DNA of 64,000 bases from Cyclaneusma minus (lineage: Eukaryota > Ascomycota > Leotiomycetes > Marthamycetales > Marthamycetaceae), in NCBI GenBank assembly GCA_037179335.1, contig JAKZHN010000007.1, positions 434,001-498,000 on the forward strand, written 5' to 3'. Positions 1-10,298 of the stretch are shown one piece after another; positions within the stretch are counted from its first letter, which is position 1, and the number at the start of each line of letters is the position of its first letter. The notes under the pieces were generated by a model, which was not told the DNA's origin, did not search any database, and saw only the letters and a program-made list of their open reading frames with translations. Made by a program: the position numbers and the translations under genes.

Positions 1-1680
1 AATCTATTGTGATGGTTGGGTCCCAGACACGCCTCGATCCTGGTTCCATGACTCCTGAGGCCCAAATGAAAGACTTCTATTGATCTACGAATGAATCATC
101 ACCATCATGTCTAGGTGTCAACTCAAGGCTGCCCGCTCGAGTCTGGATTGACTTCTACGTAACAAATACACCAGCTGTGACTACTTTTCGCTCTTTCCCA
201 AACCATCGGTGACAACCTCTGACTCAAGATGCTTCAAGTCAACATTGTCAGTTCGCGTAACACCGAGAATCTGTATCAGGTTCAATATGTAACATGCCGA
301 TCGCCGAACGCAGCTCACCGCCACTGAAATTCAAGAGTACCTGTAATTTGTAAATATGACATCCTTTTGAATAGTAACACAGACACGAATACTAATAGCG
401 AACGTGTAACTTCGACCGGTTCAGAGTCCAGAAGTCTCACGATGATGCAGACTGAGTTATCGATGTAGCAACCTGACGTGAAATGGGATTTGGAAATGGC
501 GCGAATCCAAGAAGAATGATACCGACGGGGCGTGAGTCTCAGCTGATCACCGAGAAATTGGTTAGGAGTCGACTGATCATATAAAACTGGATGGAATGCC
601 GGATCTGTAGAGGTGTCACCACCCAAGAAGACTGGTATATAGGAACCGGAACAAAGTTCGTGAAGCATGGGCAATCACGTATTATACCCGCTTTCCACGC
701 ATCCCAAAACCAAATCTTGTTGGCTGAGAGACCCTCCCTTCTCCCAGTTCCGCGATTTAGGACCTAGCAGATGGACAAACAGGGTTGGAAACTGGTGCAA
801 GTCGCCCATTACCATGTTTTCTGCCAACTTTTTCAGCACGAGGGAGGATGAAGAAAGTCATTTTGTCGCGGGGAGCCTCTGCTATCACGTGGACCACCAC
901 GTGGGTGGCTGAAGTCAGATGGTGTGGCTAGGGGTTAGGTGGTTCGGGCGCTGTGTGGCTGTGGTTCCTTTCTATATAGGTATGTATTACTTGGACTTTT
1001 CCCATCATCGTTCTCTTTTTTATCCATATACCCAATACTATAACTGTTATTCGGCTATTCTTTCCTATCCCTGATCTTCGACCGCTCTCAGCCAAGTAGA
1101 TGGTAGAGCTATATGGATCAATTTTGCCGAGATACCCCAAACTTCTGGCCTACATGCTCGCGAAAATGGCATCGCTCGACTCCTAGCACCAATCTCAGTT
1201 CGAATTCTTCTGTCATTTATATGAGTCACCTTTGAATCAAGATAACCTGGTGGGCCTTCAAAATATCGCAGGAGCCAAGAAGTCTGGTGATGGATTTCCA
1301 CCGTAATGGGACGCCTAGCTTTGGAATTCCGGGTCCTATGGCCGTGGCTCATGCGGCTTTGACTGGAGAATATGGCAAGCCTGGGTGTATATACTGCGCG
1401 GCACCCAGCACATTTCTTAATGCTCACGCCGCAGATTTGTGTCCATCCGATTTCTCGCGCTTAGCGGAAAAAATTTGTGCTATACTGCGCCTGCTAGTGT
1501 CGCACCTCGCGTCTGGCGATTTCCGTCTGGCGATTTTCTGCTCTGCTTTTTCGCGCTTCGATCTTTCTGCAACCCACGCTCCACACAATCCACTGCTGGC
1601 TCCCTAGCAACCTCAAAACTACCCACATCAACCTCCCAACTCATAACTTGGCATCGAGCTCGAAGATTTGCGTCTCCACA
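1..1680. other. Intergenic, no supportable gene
   Basis: The open frames here are short, overlap on both strands and resemble no family I recognise. Two CACGTG palindromes lie 12 bp apart at 886-891 and 898-903, about 780 bp upstream of the first coiled-coil gene; they could be bHLH or CBF1-type binding sites. The last 100 bp before position 1681 are C/T- and CA-rich, as expected for a fungal 5' leader. Confidence 0.5.
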
Positions 1681-2619
1681 ATGAAAAACATGTCTTTGCC
1701 CGAATCTCGTGAAGAGCGCATCGCCAAGCTCGCTCACAATACCTCGATCTACGACAGAGCTCCGAGACTGACCAGTGAGCAGACCGGCAAACCCTTGTCG
1801 GCTCAGAGTCTCTTCATGGCTCAACGCCAGCAGATCGACACGGTGAGGGACTTTGTTCTCTCCCTTCAGTGGGAGAGCGTGAAGCAGCGCCAAGGTCTCG
1901 GAAAATTGAAGAGCGACAAGGAGTCTGCTGATCTGAACACCAAGCTGGGAAACAACTACTCGACGCTCCGCCACGAACTTGCTGCTCTAGAACATTTGTC
2001 CGATAAAAGAGATGAGAGGAGACTCCGCGCGATTACTGCTTTGCAAGTCCAGCTCGAGAACCGAGGTCTGAAGGTTAACCAAGATTTTGATGCAATCAGC
2101 TATGAATTCCAGGGCGAGCTTAGTATCCGGGACCAGGCAATTGATTCTCTACGCGCGCAGCTCGAGGAGCATGTGAATGTCGACCAAGACTTTGCTGCTC
2201 TGCATTCGCAATTCCAGGCGGATCTCGATATCCGCGACCAGACCATCGCCGACCTGCGCGCCGACTTTGTGAAGGCTGTAGAGAAGATGGAAGAGAGCAC
2301 GATGATAATGGAGGAGTTGAAAAATGACAACATTTCTCTGAAGACCTCCAACGTCGACTTGACCAACCGCCTGAAGAAGCTCGAGAAATCAGGAAACGCA
2401 ATCAATAGGAAGGTCGGAAAGGGTTGGGGCCGCGGCGGTGCCAGGAACGAGTCACTCACGGGCGACGATGAAGAGATCGGAGGCCGATCGCGCAGCAGAA
2501 GCCCCGGCTCTGTTGGTTTTTCGTCCAATGTGCGTATCCGCAGTCCCATTCGTGACCGTGGACGCAAGAGTCGAGCTCGTGGCGATATTCCTGGTCAAGG
2601 TTCCGACAAGTCCACCTAG
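1681..2619 (+). CDS. Coiled-coil / Arg-Ser-tail family protein, copy A
   Basis: Predicted 312 aa, starting at ATG 1681 (context CACAATG); a second ATG at 1690 gives an MSLPES start that matches the MSG/MSD starts of the paralogues better. Near residue 38 it has DRAPRL, a reduced form of the motif shared by the family. Most of the chain is a charged heptad-rich coiled coil containing two similar segments (FQGELSIRDQAIDSLRAQLE and FQADLDIRDQTIADLRADF), then LKTSNVDLTNRLKKLEK. The tail is Gly/Arg- then Ser/Arg-rich (RSRSRSPGS, VRIRSPIRDR). No intron is evident. It is the longest and only plus-strand member, and faces the other seven copies. Function unknown; the RS-like tail suggests a nuclear or RNA-linked role, which is inference. 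No membrane segment or signal peptide is seen. Confidence 0.75.
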   Translation: MKNMSLPESREERIAKLAHNTSIYDRAPRLTSEQTGKPLSAQSLFMAQRQQIDTVRDFVLSLQWESVKQRQGLGKLKSDKESADLNTKLGNNYSTLRHELAALEHLSDKRDERRLRAITALQVQLENRGLKVNQDFDAISYEFQGELSIRDQAIDSLRAQLEEHVNVDQDFAALHSQFQADLDIRDQTIADLRADFVKAVEKMEESTMIMEELKNDNISLKTSNVDLTNRLKKLEKSGNAINRKVGKGWGRGGARNESLTGDDEEIGGRSRSRSPGSVGFSSNVRIRSPIRDRGRKSRARGDIPGQGSDKST

Positions 2620-3560
2620 ATGCCGAAGAGAAGTTTGAGACAGTCTGACCACAATGTTCTGAGCCGGAAGAATATGGTAGTATGGGCCGGAAAGGATAGC
2701 TCTGAACTTTGGGGAGGGTTGATATGGTATGGTGAAAGTACACCAGAGAGCAGATGATGCGCGGTCTTAGATGAGGCCATAGACTTCCTTAGAATACAGA
2801 GATTTCCTGCATGAGAACATTGACTTTGTGATTGCTTATTGTGAACTGTATCCCTATGTACGTGTAAAGAATACGAGAGAGCAAAGCTTCGAATGAAAGG
2901 TTGATGGAAGCCAAAAAGAAAGAAAAAATGCAAAAAGATAACTTCCCTGGTATCTTAAGAGATGCGGGGAGGGAATTGATCCCTGGCTTCAAAGGCAGCC
3001 AACTGCCTAAACTCAAATAGAGGGGCAAGTCCATTTGAGCCATTTATACTGTGAAGTTAGAAAAATATCTGCAATTTGGGGTATATGATGTACCTGAAAA
3101 ATGGAGGTGAAGCAGTGGTGGCCCATATCTTGTGGTGTGCTGGGACATTCCTTATTCATTTCTTCGATATCTTACCTTCATTCTCCAGCTCCCTTCTACT
3201 CGAAAAGTTGAATATCTGACACTACAACGGGGAAAGGGGAGTAACGGGGACCGGGGAGTACTTTTGGGGTTGGAGATCGAAATTTCGGCTTCGCAGACGT
3301 TTCTGGTTTCAAGGTACGGATAACCGCCATTCTTATCTACGACTAAAGGCGTTACTGTTACCTTACGTCTGTTCGCTCGAATCTAAATTGACTCCCCCAA
3401 CTATCCAAATCTACCTACTGAGTGTTGTTGACTCTCTCGTTCCCCAATGTTCGTACAAACCCCAGGAATTTCACTCGGGATCTTCCCTACTGCCGGCAAA
3501 GTAACGCTTGCACCGGCTCTGAATGGTTTCGAATTGCATTCAGGGGTTAGTGATTTTGAC
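2620..3560. other. Intergenic / 3' region of copy A
   Basis: This stretch holds the presumed 3' UTR of the coiled-coil gene and then unremarkable intergenic sequence. I see no coding region I can support. Confidence 0.4.
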
Positions 3561-3800
3561 AGATGTTTTGTTGCACGTCGACGAGTCAGCGCAGCGTCTA
3601 GACTGGTTTTGAAGAGGCTAGGAGCGTATCTAGGGGTAGGATATGTATCAACGGGTAGGACTCTATTTAGTGTTCACTCTCGTTTTGTTGCACGTCGGCG
3701 AATGCGCGCGACACTCGCGCCGGTTTTAAGGGGTTTGGGACTGCTTTCAGGGGGGCTCCCGTTTTGTTGCACGTCGACGAATCGGCGCACCGGTTGCGCC
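3561..3800 (+). repeat. Three-copy short repeat with TTTTGTTGCACGTCG core
   Basis: The core TTTTGTTGCACGTCGRCGA occurs at 3566-3584, 3683-3701 and 3762-3780. Each copy is followed by a GC-rich stretch (CGCGC/CGGCGCAC) and a variant of GGTTTTRARGGG, so the repeated unit is about 80-117 bp. It lies just beyond the 3' end of the next gene, between the convergent plus- and minus-strand family members. No coding potential is evident. Confidence 0.6.
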
Positions 3801-3951
3801 ACCTCTAGCTGGGCGCGGCTTGTCGACATAGTGCCTCATAATGTTTGCACGATTTCAAGGTGCTACATTTCACAGCAAGTTGAAGTAGTTAGAATGTCAA
3901 GTTCCTTCTGGGAGGAATGTTTTCATTCATTACCTAGGTCGTTTCGCGGAA

Positions 3952-4721
3952 TTACTTGCAAGGTCTACCGCGACGGGCTCTGCCAATGCCAGTGCTTCCA
4001 TGGTCGCCGATGGATCGGATTTCTTGACTATCTTGCGCGGATGATTCGGCCCTAGCTTCGCTGCGGTTGCGGTCACCGGAACCATTTCCCTTCTCAGTCA
4101 TAGCGCGCATTGATTCCTTCAGCTTCTCCAAACGGCTGAACAGTTCACCGTTGGCAATCTTGAGGGCGATGTTCTCCTTGTCGACTTTCTCGAAATCAGC
4201 GCGAAGGCTGGCGATGGTTTCGTCTCGTGCGTTGAGCTCTTCCTCCATATCTGTACGCAAGTCTGAATTGCTCCATCGCGGTTCTCAAACTCTTCCTCCA
4301 TCTCTGTGCGTAAGTCGTGAAAAGCCCCATCACGGTTCTCAAACTCCTCCTCCGTCTCCTTGCGCAGATTGTAGATGACTCCATCGCGATTTTCGAACTC
4401 CTTCTCAATTTCGGCACGGAAAGCACGGAAAGTGGCCATGCTTGGGTTCTAGATGTCGGGAGAGGGACTGGCTTGGGCGCTGGGCGGTGCCACCATCTGC
4501 AATTTGTCGTTGATGATCAATCGAGGGGCTCTCTCGAAGGTAGATGCGCTCTCAAGCTTAGGATGGAGATGGGCCTCTTCGCCGCTGTTGTGGAGACTGG
4601 CTTCGACCTTTGGTGGTGCCACCATCTCGAACTTGTCGTTGATGATCAATCTGGGAGCCTTCTCGGAGGTAGTTGCGCGGCGCTCGAGCTCAGGGAGGGA
4701 ACCGTCCGTGAAACCGGACAT
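3952..4721 (-). pseudogene. Coiled-coil / Arg-Ser-tail family, copy B (disrupted)
   Basis: Reads from an MSG start at 4721 to a stop at 3952. The N-terminus carries the family motif twice (EKAPRLIINDKFEMVAPP and ERAPRLIINDKLQMVAPP). It continues in the same frame through an in-frame TAG at 4449-4451, for which I find no usable GT donor. Then come three 22-residue coiled-coil repeats ending in EEEFENRDG. At about 4262-4266 the frame shifts by one base, after which the homologous chain resumes (MEEELNARDETIASLRADFE, LEKLKESMRAM) and ends in the family tail GRARRGRPCK. Two lesions suggest a pseudogene. A sequencing error, or a shorter protein starting at the internal ATG at 4437-4439, remain possible. 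Confidence 0.6.
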
Positions 4722-4920
4722 TGTACTGGATTTCGAAGGACGGGTTTGCGAGAGAGGTTCTTGGATGTTGTTGTTCAAGTGGGAATGGGCGGCGCCTCGA
4801 ATAGCTTTTGTAGGCAATGGGATGTGAGGGCTTGAGGCGAGATGCAGTAAGGCAGAATTTCGGAATGAATAAACAACAGCTGTTTTGCGCAAGCCTGGAT
4901 TTCGGGAAGTTGGCGAAGCG

Positions 4921-4980
4921 AGTGATAGATTTAAGCTTAGCGCGAGAAATTTGATAGATAGATGTGCTTATAGGCTATAG
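4921..4980 (-). promoter_or_regulatory. Conserved family promoter block upstream of copy B
   Basis: Read on the minus strand it has CTATAGCCTATAAGCACATC followed by CTATCAAATTTCTCGCG, 200-260 bp before the copy B start. The same order (TATAAGCATA, then CTGTCTAT, then a TTTSTCG/AGCGGAGAAT stretch) is found before copies C, F and G, so it was duplicated with the genes and is probably the core promoter. Confidence 0.5.
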
Positions 4981-5222
4981 CATTACATTCACATCAATTG
5001 TTGGTAATCAGAGTATCGAGATTCCCGTATTGCAAGTGCTGTATTTGCAAAAGACATCCATCTAAAATCTCATTTCAGACCGTATTCTTCCTCCCTTCCT
5101 GACGTGTGCGAGGCAATATCCATGTTACAACTGCCAAGCCATTCAATAGAGCCCGTTGCCGTGGTTTGAGGCTCAGAACGTCGTGGTCTGAAGACTGACT
5201 ATGTGGCATTCCCCTTCAGAAA

Positions 5223-5857
5223 CTAGGTAGACTTGCGAGATCCTCTGCCACGAACACCCGGATAGGCTCGGCTACCAATGGGGCTTCGAACGCGGACATC
5301 AGATGAGCGGCCAGCAACGGCGTTGACGGGACTTCTGCTGCGGTTTCGACCTCGAATGTCTCCATTGCGGGCCCGAATCACCGTAAACGTCTCGAGCCAT
5401 TGCCTCGAAAGCGTTCTCCAACTCCCCCAAGCGCTTGACAAGATCATCATTTGCGACCTTGAGGCCTTTGTTTTCCTCCTTAAGCTCCTCCACTTCCGCC
5501 GAGTTGTCCTCCACCTCCTCTTGAAGACGAGCAATGGTCTCATTCTGGTCGGCGATCTCTTCTTCCATCTCGGTACGCAGGTCGTTGAGGGATTCGTCAC
5601 TGTTGTCGGCCTCTTCATCAAGCTCGGAACGGAGAGCTGCAATGCTCTTATCGAGCTTTTGGCGTAGCTCGGTGTCGTGGTGGTCTACTTCCATGGTCAG
5701 CTTTGCGATGTCATGGGTCCTTGACTGTAGGAATTTGCTACTGACATTTGCCCTGAGCGGGTCTGGCCTCCGGGGGCGCGAACATCTGGAAGTGTTCATT
5801 GATAATGAGGCGCGGGGCCCTCTCGTAACTGCGGGGATGACTGCTGGGACCTGACAT
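5223..5857 (-). CDS. Coiled-coil / Arg-Ser-tail family, copy C (one-intron gene, probable frameshift near 3' end)
   Basis: Starts MSGPSSHP at 5857; motif ERAPRLIINEHFQMFAPP follows. An intron ends at 5685 (acceptor GAAGTAG, branch GCTGAC). The donor is either a GC site at 5751 (GCAAAT) or a GT site at 5745 (GTCAGT); both keep the frame. Exon 2 starts DHHDTELRQKLDKS and runs as a coiled coil to LGELENAFEAMARDV. In that frame the end is unlike the family, whereas the next frame encodes the expected tail (RNRSRSP, RSSDVRVRSPIGSRA). A one-base shift near 5375-5395 is therefore likely. Whether the gene is functional is open. Confidence 0.55.
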
Positions 5858-6015
5858 GATTGATTGTATGAGCAGGTAAGGACTCGAGACGTGCTTGGAA
5901 TTTGGTACTTCAGTGTGGATGCGCGTGATACCAGATCGTGAGCAGTAGGAGCAAGGTAGAAAACTCAATAAACAAAAAGAAGGCACAAGACTCGACTCTT
6001 GCGGTCTAGCAGGAA

Positions 6016-6080
6016 ATAGCATGGGTGAAACATTCTCCGCTTAATTCGAGAAATTCCACGGATATGCTTATATAAGACAC
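6016..6080 (-). promoter_or_regulatory. Conserved family promoter block upstream of copy C
   Basis: Minus strand: TATATAAGCATATCC, then a TTTCTCGAATTAAGCGGAGAATG stretch and CCCATGCTATT, 160-220 bp before the start. TATATAA is a good TATA box. It matches the blocks before copies B, F and G. Confidence 0.55.
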
Positions 6081-6266
6081 AGCTTTAAGTTTACATTTCA
6101 CATCAACTAACAGACAATCACGGTATAAAGGGTCTTGCGGGAGAAAGTGTTTCTCATTTGAAAGGAATCCCTGAAGTCTCATCTCCATCTGAGTTCTCTT
6201 TCATTTTCTACGTCATCTTGCAAGACCACATCTCTTCCACGAATCCCTAAGCTACTTTCCACCATC

Positions 6267-6822
6267 TTACTCCTTGGGAGAGGTGATGCGGCTGCCACGG
6301 ATGGGACTGTTGCTGCGAAAGCGCTTGCGGGCCATGCGGGCAGGCTGGATGTAGTTGATGTTGTGAGTAGGTGACTCAATCTTGACATCGTGGCGCTGGC
6401 CATGGCCGGAAACGCTCTCTTCCTTGCCGATGACGACGCGCATAGACTTCTCAAGGTCGCTGAGGCGGTTACTGAGGTCGGTGTTTGGAGCTTTCAAAGA
6501 CTGGTTTTCCTTCTTGACCTCTTCCATCTCCCTCGTATGCTCCTCCACATCGGCGCTCAAAGCATCGACAGTCGCGTTCAGGCCGGGTCACTTCCTCCTC
6601 AGCATCCTTGAGAATGGCAGTGATTTTGCTCACGGCCTCCTCAGGCTCAGTACGAAGGGTCGAGATGGCGGCGTCTTTGTCAGCGAGCTCCTGGCGAAGC
6701 TCGCCGTCGTGGTGATCGATCTTGGTGAGCATGTTGCCGATATCCTTCTTCATCGTCTCGATTTGTTGCTGCAACGTGGCTTTGGCCAGGTTACCAGTGG
6801 GCTGGCCGCCGGGATTTGACAT
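6267..6822 (-). pseudogene. Coiled-coil family, copy D (frameshifted)
   Basis: Starts MSNPGGQPTG at 6822 and lacks the APRLI motif. It shares DHHDGELRQEL with copy C. After KDAEEEVT the reading frame is lost: one extra C in the ACCCGG run at about 6584-6587 shifts it. In the next frame the chain resumes exactly as in copy E (GLNATVDALSADVEEHTREM, KKENQSL, DLSNRLSDLEKSM) and ends in an Arg/Ser-rich tail (RFRSNSPIRGSRI). A single-base insertion is the simplest reading; a sequencing error is the alternative. Confidence 0.6.
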
Positions 6823-7060
6823 GGCGCCGGTTTCTCGGTGACTGATTCCGAGAGAGTGAACTGTAGGCAGGTTAGAAGTCTGTAGCTGGTGGAGGAACAG
6901 GAAGACTTTCTTGAAGGTGTTTTTCGAATGCAGAGAGTCTCCGTACCACTGATGGTTTCAATGCGTGATGGGCTTTTGAGTGATCAAGGAAAGAGAGGAT
7001 AGGGCAGAAAATCAGTAACCGGAAAAGCGTTTTGCGCAAGGCTAAGCTCTGGCAGGCTGG

Positions 7061-7140
7061 CAGTAAGAGCACGGATTATATATTTTCCGCTTCATACTTG
7101 AAAATGATTTTTTTTCTTAGGATATAGCTTTACAATTCAC
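7061..7140 (-). promoter_or_regulatory. Promoter region of copy D
   Basis: Minus strand: a GCTATATCC element, then AAGCGGAAAATATATAATCC about 240-280 bp upstream of the copy D start. TATATAA is TATA-like and AAGCGGAAAAT matches the AGCGGAGAAT element of the sister promoters. A shorter version, TACGGAAAATCTATC, lies before copy E near 8020-8035. Confidence 0.4.
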
Positions 7141-7303
7141 ATCAAATGACAAGCAATTACAATATCATGATTGCCGTAGGCTAGAAAGAGTCTCTATTAG
7201 AAAGAGGCATCTAGAGTCTCATTCCTGACTGTACCCTCCCGGTCTCTCCGTTTCCCAGGCAAGCTTCCAAGCGCCATATCCATTCCACAATTCGCGCCCG
7301 CTA

Positions 7304-7780
7304 TTATTCATCTTTCGACTCCTCCTTGATGTAAGTCTTGTGACCACCACGAACTGGGCTGCGGCTTCGAATTCTGGGACGATCCTCGGAGCGAATGGGG
7401 GACTTGCTGCGTGAGCGGTTGCGGACACGGCGGGCAGGCTGAATAACACCGCGACCCTGGGCCTGGTCGGGCACGCTTCCCATCTTGCTGAGTACCTCGC
7501 GCATTGTATCCTCGAGGGCTCTCAGACGGTTGCTCAGGTCGACATTGGCAGCTTTCAAGGACTTGTTCTCCTTCTTGATCTCCTTCATCTCCCTGGTATT
7601 CTCCTCCACATCGGCCTGCAAAGCATCGATAGTCGCACCGAGGCCGGCCATTTCTTCCTCGGCGTCTTGTAAAACGGCTTGGATAGCATCGGCACTTCGC
7701 TCAGTGGACAGGGGCGCACTTTCGTCCATGTCTGCGCTAGGCGTCAGCTTGGTATTGAGAGGGTCGCCAGGGTCTGACAT
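7304..7780 (-). CDS. Coiled-coil / Arg-Ser-tail family protein, copy E
   Basis: Intact 158-residue frame from MSDPGDPLNT at 7780; an ATG at 7897 would add 39 Pro/Ser-rich residues but is probably leader. Like copy D it lacks the APRLI motif. Residues 33-105 form a coiled coil (AIQAVLQDAEEEMAGLGATI, KENKSLKAANVDLSNRLRAL, EDTMREVLSKM). The C-terminus is a clear RS-type tail (RNRSRSKSPIR, RIRSRSPVRGG) ending acidic. No intron. Function unknown; the tail and coiled coil suggest a self-associating protein with a nucleic-acid or nuclear link, which is inference only. Confidence 0.7.
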   Translation of the reverse strand: MSDPGDPLNTKLTPSADMDESAPLSTERSADAIQAVLQDAEEEMAGLGATIDALQADVEENTREMKEIKKENKSLKAANVDLSNRLRALEDTMREVLSKMGSVPDQAQGRGVIQPARRVRNRSRSKSPIRSEDRPRIRSRSPVRGGHKTYIKEESKDE

Positions 7781-8154
7781 CTTACTGGATGGTGGAGATG
7801 GACTTCGCAAGATGGGTATTGGAAAGTTGCTTGTAGTTGTAAATCGAAGAGGTGTTTCAGAGTTGACTTCTGGGAGGTAGGGCGGTGGCACCGTCAATGG
7901 GTTGTGTGGGTGATAAGTTGCTACTTAGTGATCGATGCGACAAAGGGCGGGCAGAGAATCGATAAACGAAAAAGCGCTTTCCACAAGGCTAGACTTTATC
8001 AGGCTAGCAGCAATCGCATGGATGATAGATTTTCCGTATAGTGTTGGAGATTAAACATAGTCTTACTGTGATACAGGTTTTCGTTGCATCTCAAGTATTA
8101 GGCAATTACAGTAACAAAGGTCTTATGTGTGAAAGTCAAAGTGTCTCCGAGACT

Positions 8155-8700
8155 TTATTTGGTACCGTCGGGACTCTCGCTGTGCGAGCGCTTTCGAGCT
8201 CCGCGGGCATCCTCACTCTCCGATGCAGATGACTCGACCTTGAGCTGGCCGGGGATGCTCTCCTTGTTCACCTTCTCTGACAGTGCGGCCACGGCCTTCT
8301 CAAGACTCTCCAGGCGCTGATTGAGGTCGATATTGGAGGTCTTCAGCTCTTGATTCTCTTCCTGAAGTTCCTCAACATTCTCAACAAGACCATAAATTGC
8401 TTCTTCTTTCTCGTCGAGTACATCCTGAAGGTCGCTACAAATGGCACGAATGACGTCGTAGGGGTCTTGGCTTGTAGCTTTCTGGCGCGACTGGTTGTCT
8501 TAATGGTCGAGTTTCATGGTCAGCTTGGTGATGTTTTTGTTGATTGCAGGAAGTTGGTACTGACACTTACCAATGGTGGTTCCGATCTTAGGAGGTTCAA
8601 CCATGCGGAAGTGCTCGTCATATGGCTCCGTAAGCACCACTATGCGGTGCTTGAAAACGCCGGGGGGGCAACACTCGTCATTGTAAAATCTGTCTGGCAT
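8155..8700 (-). CDS. Coiled-coil family protein, copy F (two exons)
   Basis: Two exons: 8571-8700 and 8155-8498, split by a 72-nt intron (8499-8570) with donor GTAAGTGT, branch AGCTGACC and acceptor TTAAG. The intron length is a multiple of three and contains an in-frame TAA at 8500-8502, so unspliced it looks like a broken gene; spliced it gives 157 aa (an ATG at 8727 would add nine). The N-terminal motif has diverged to DEHFRMVEPPKIG. The coiled coil follows (LDEKEEAIYGLVENVEELQE, NIDLNQRLESLEKAV). The tail is Ser/Glu/Arg-rich and shorter than in copies G and H (ARGARKRSHSES). Confidence 0.65.
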
Positions 8701-9000
8701 TGCTGGTGACTCTGGTAGGAACAACATCTGGCCGACGGGGGGCGCTGGCCGTCGATGCGGCTGGGGAGGCCTTAGATGTGCATTGCCATGACGAGCTTGG
8801 GGGCTGGCATCGCGAAAGATTATCGCAAGAGGTGCGCTCAGGAAATTATCGGAAGTTTGTTGAGTGTCGATGCTGGCAATGCCGCAGAGGGTTGTGTGGT
8901 TGGTTAGCGGGTTGCAAGAAACAGAGTAGATAAATGACAGGACACAGAATGTTAAACCGGGAATGCGATCCGCTCAAGGCCTGCTTCTAGCGAGCTGGCA

Positions 9001-9075
9001 ATAATAGCATGGGGGATAGATTCTCCGCTCAATGCGACAAATTTAATAGACAGGTATGCTTATAAAATATCGGTT
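9001..9075 (-). promoter_or_regulatory. Conserved family promoter block upstream of copy F
   Basis: Minus strand: TTTTATAAGCATACCTGTC, then TATTAAATTTGTCGC, AGCGGAGAATCTATC and CCCATGCTATTATTGCC. It is the most complete copy of the block and starts about 300 bp upstream of the gene. TTTTATAA is the probable TATA box. Confidence 0.55.
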
Positions 9076-9259
9076 CACATCCACATTAGATGACAGGAAC
9101 TACAAGGTCAAAGTCGCCATGGATTAGAAAGGGGCTCGATTCGGAAAAGAAATCTAGCATCTCATTCATGCCATGCGCTCTTAGTTTCTTGGTCTTTTGG
9201 TCTCTCATTCCCTCAACTCGCAAAAAGACCGATTCCGTTCCAAGACTACCCTCTCATAT

Positions 9260-9893
9260 CTAGCCCTGCTTGCGAGCTCCCATGCCCGACATGCTACCGC
9301 GACGAGCTCTGCCAACGGCAGGACTGCGAACTCGAGTATCGGATGAACGAGCAGCGATCGGGCTCATGCTTCGGGACCGCATTCGGCCTCGATGGGCAGG
9401 CTGGTCTTCGGCGCTGAGGGTGGCTGGCTCGACCTTGCCACTGCGACGCTGGCTGTTGTCGTACATGTTGTCGACTTTCTTGGCCATTGTTTGCACAGTC
9501 TTCTCGAGCGCACTCACGCGATCATTGAGAATGGCGTTAGAGGTTTTAAGGGCTTCATTTTCCTCCACAAGCTTCTCGATATTTTCGAGCAGACTATAAA
9601 TTGCCTGTTCCTTCTCGGCGAGTTCCTTTTCCAAATCGGCACGGAGGGTATTGAGGGCGTCGGTGTCGTGGCTGCTAAGGCTCTTGCGGGACTCCTGCAT
9701 ATTGTGGTTGACTTTCCTAGTCAGCTTATCCTCCTTGACTGTACGGGTTTGGTATCCAGATTTCAAACTTACCCTGAATGGTTGCGACGTGGGGTGGTGC
9801 GATCATCCTGAAGTTCTCGTCGATGAGGAGCTTGGGAGCCCTCTCAGTGCTGGGCTTGGGCTCGGGCATGGCGTGATTGTCGGAACCGGACAT
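9260..9893 (-). CDS. Coiled-coil / Arg-Ser-tail family protein, copy G (two exons)
   Basis: Exons 9773-9893 and 9260-9711; intron 9712-9772 (61 nt, donor GTAAGTTTG, branch AGCTGACT, acceptor GGAAAG) restores one frame and gives 190 aa, the same length as copy H. It starts MSGSDNH; motif ERAPKLLIDENFRMIAPP. The exon 2 product starts VNHNMQESRKSL, then a coiled coil (LRADLEKELAEKEQAIYSLL, LVEENEALKTSNAILNDRV, ALEKTVQTMAKKV) and the reference form of the family tail: RSRSMSPIAARSSDTRVRSP, then GRARRGSMSGMGARKQG. Intact; probably the best representative of the family. Confidence 0.75.
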
Positions 9894-10074
9894 GGCGACG
9901 GGTTGCGCAAGGGGAGCACTTGGTAGTATGTTCTCGGAAGGTTGCTTGGGCGTAGATGCTGGCAATACCATGTCCACAATAAAGTGGGTGGGTCGCGGTT
10001 TGGGATGTATCGAGGCGCAATGGAGCAAGGCAGAAAACTCGGTAAACAAAAAGTGCTGCGCGAAACGCTTTAGT

Positions 10075-10140
10075 ATGTGCATAATATACTTTCCGCTTAA
10101 GGTGGGAAAATTGACAGACAGGTATGCGTATAGATATAGC
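10075..10140 (-). promoter_or_regulatory. Conserved family promoter block upstream of copy G
   Basis: Minus strand: GCTATATCTATACGCATACC, TGTCAATTTTCCC, AAGCGGAAAGTATATTATGC, 180-250 bp upstream of the start. Same element order as before copies B, C and F. Confidence 0.5.
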
Positions 10141-10298
10141 TCTATATTTCAGATTCATAACAAGCAATTACAAGGCATGTGGTAGAAAGTATGTCCATTC
10201 GCAAAGAAGAATCTAGGACCAGCTCATTATTCCAGCCCGTTCGCTTTCTCTCCCCAACTCCTCGAAACCGGATTTGCTCCCCGAATCCCCTTCCTCAC

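Noticed and set aside
300..1700. Several 70-160 codon frames in the first 1.7 kb
   Set aside because: They overlap on both strands, lack domains and have no consistent promoter or splice context.
8500..8502. In-frame TAA making copy F a pseudogene
   Set aside because: It lies inside a well-formed 72-nt intron and the frame is restored after splicing.
9739..9772. Very short 34-nt intron in copy G (GTAAGT to TACAG)
   Set aside because: A 61-nt intron using the conserved GCTGAC branch site fits the phase and agrees with copies C, F and H. The internal TACAG is probably not used.
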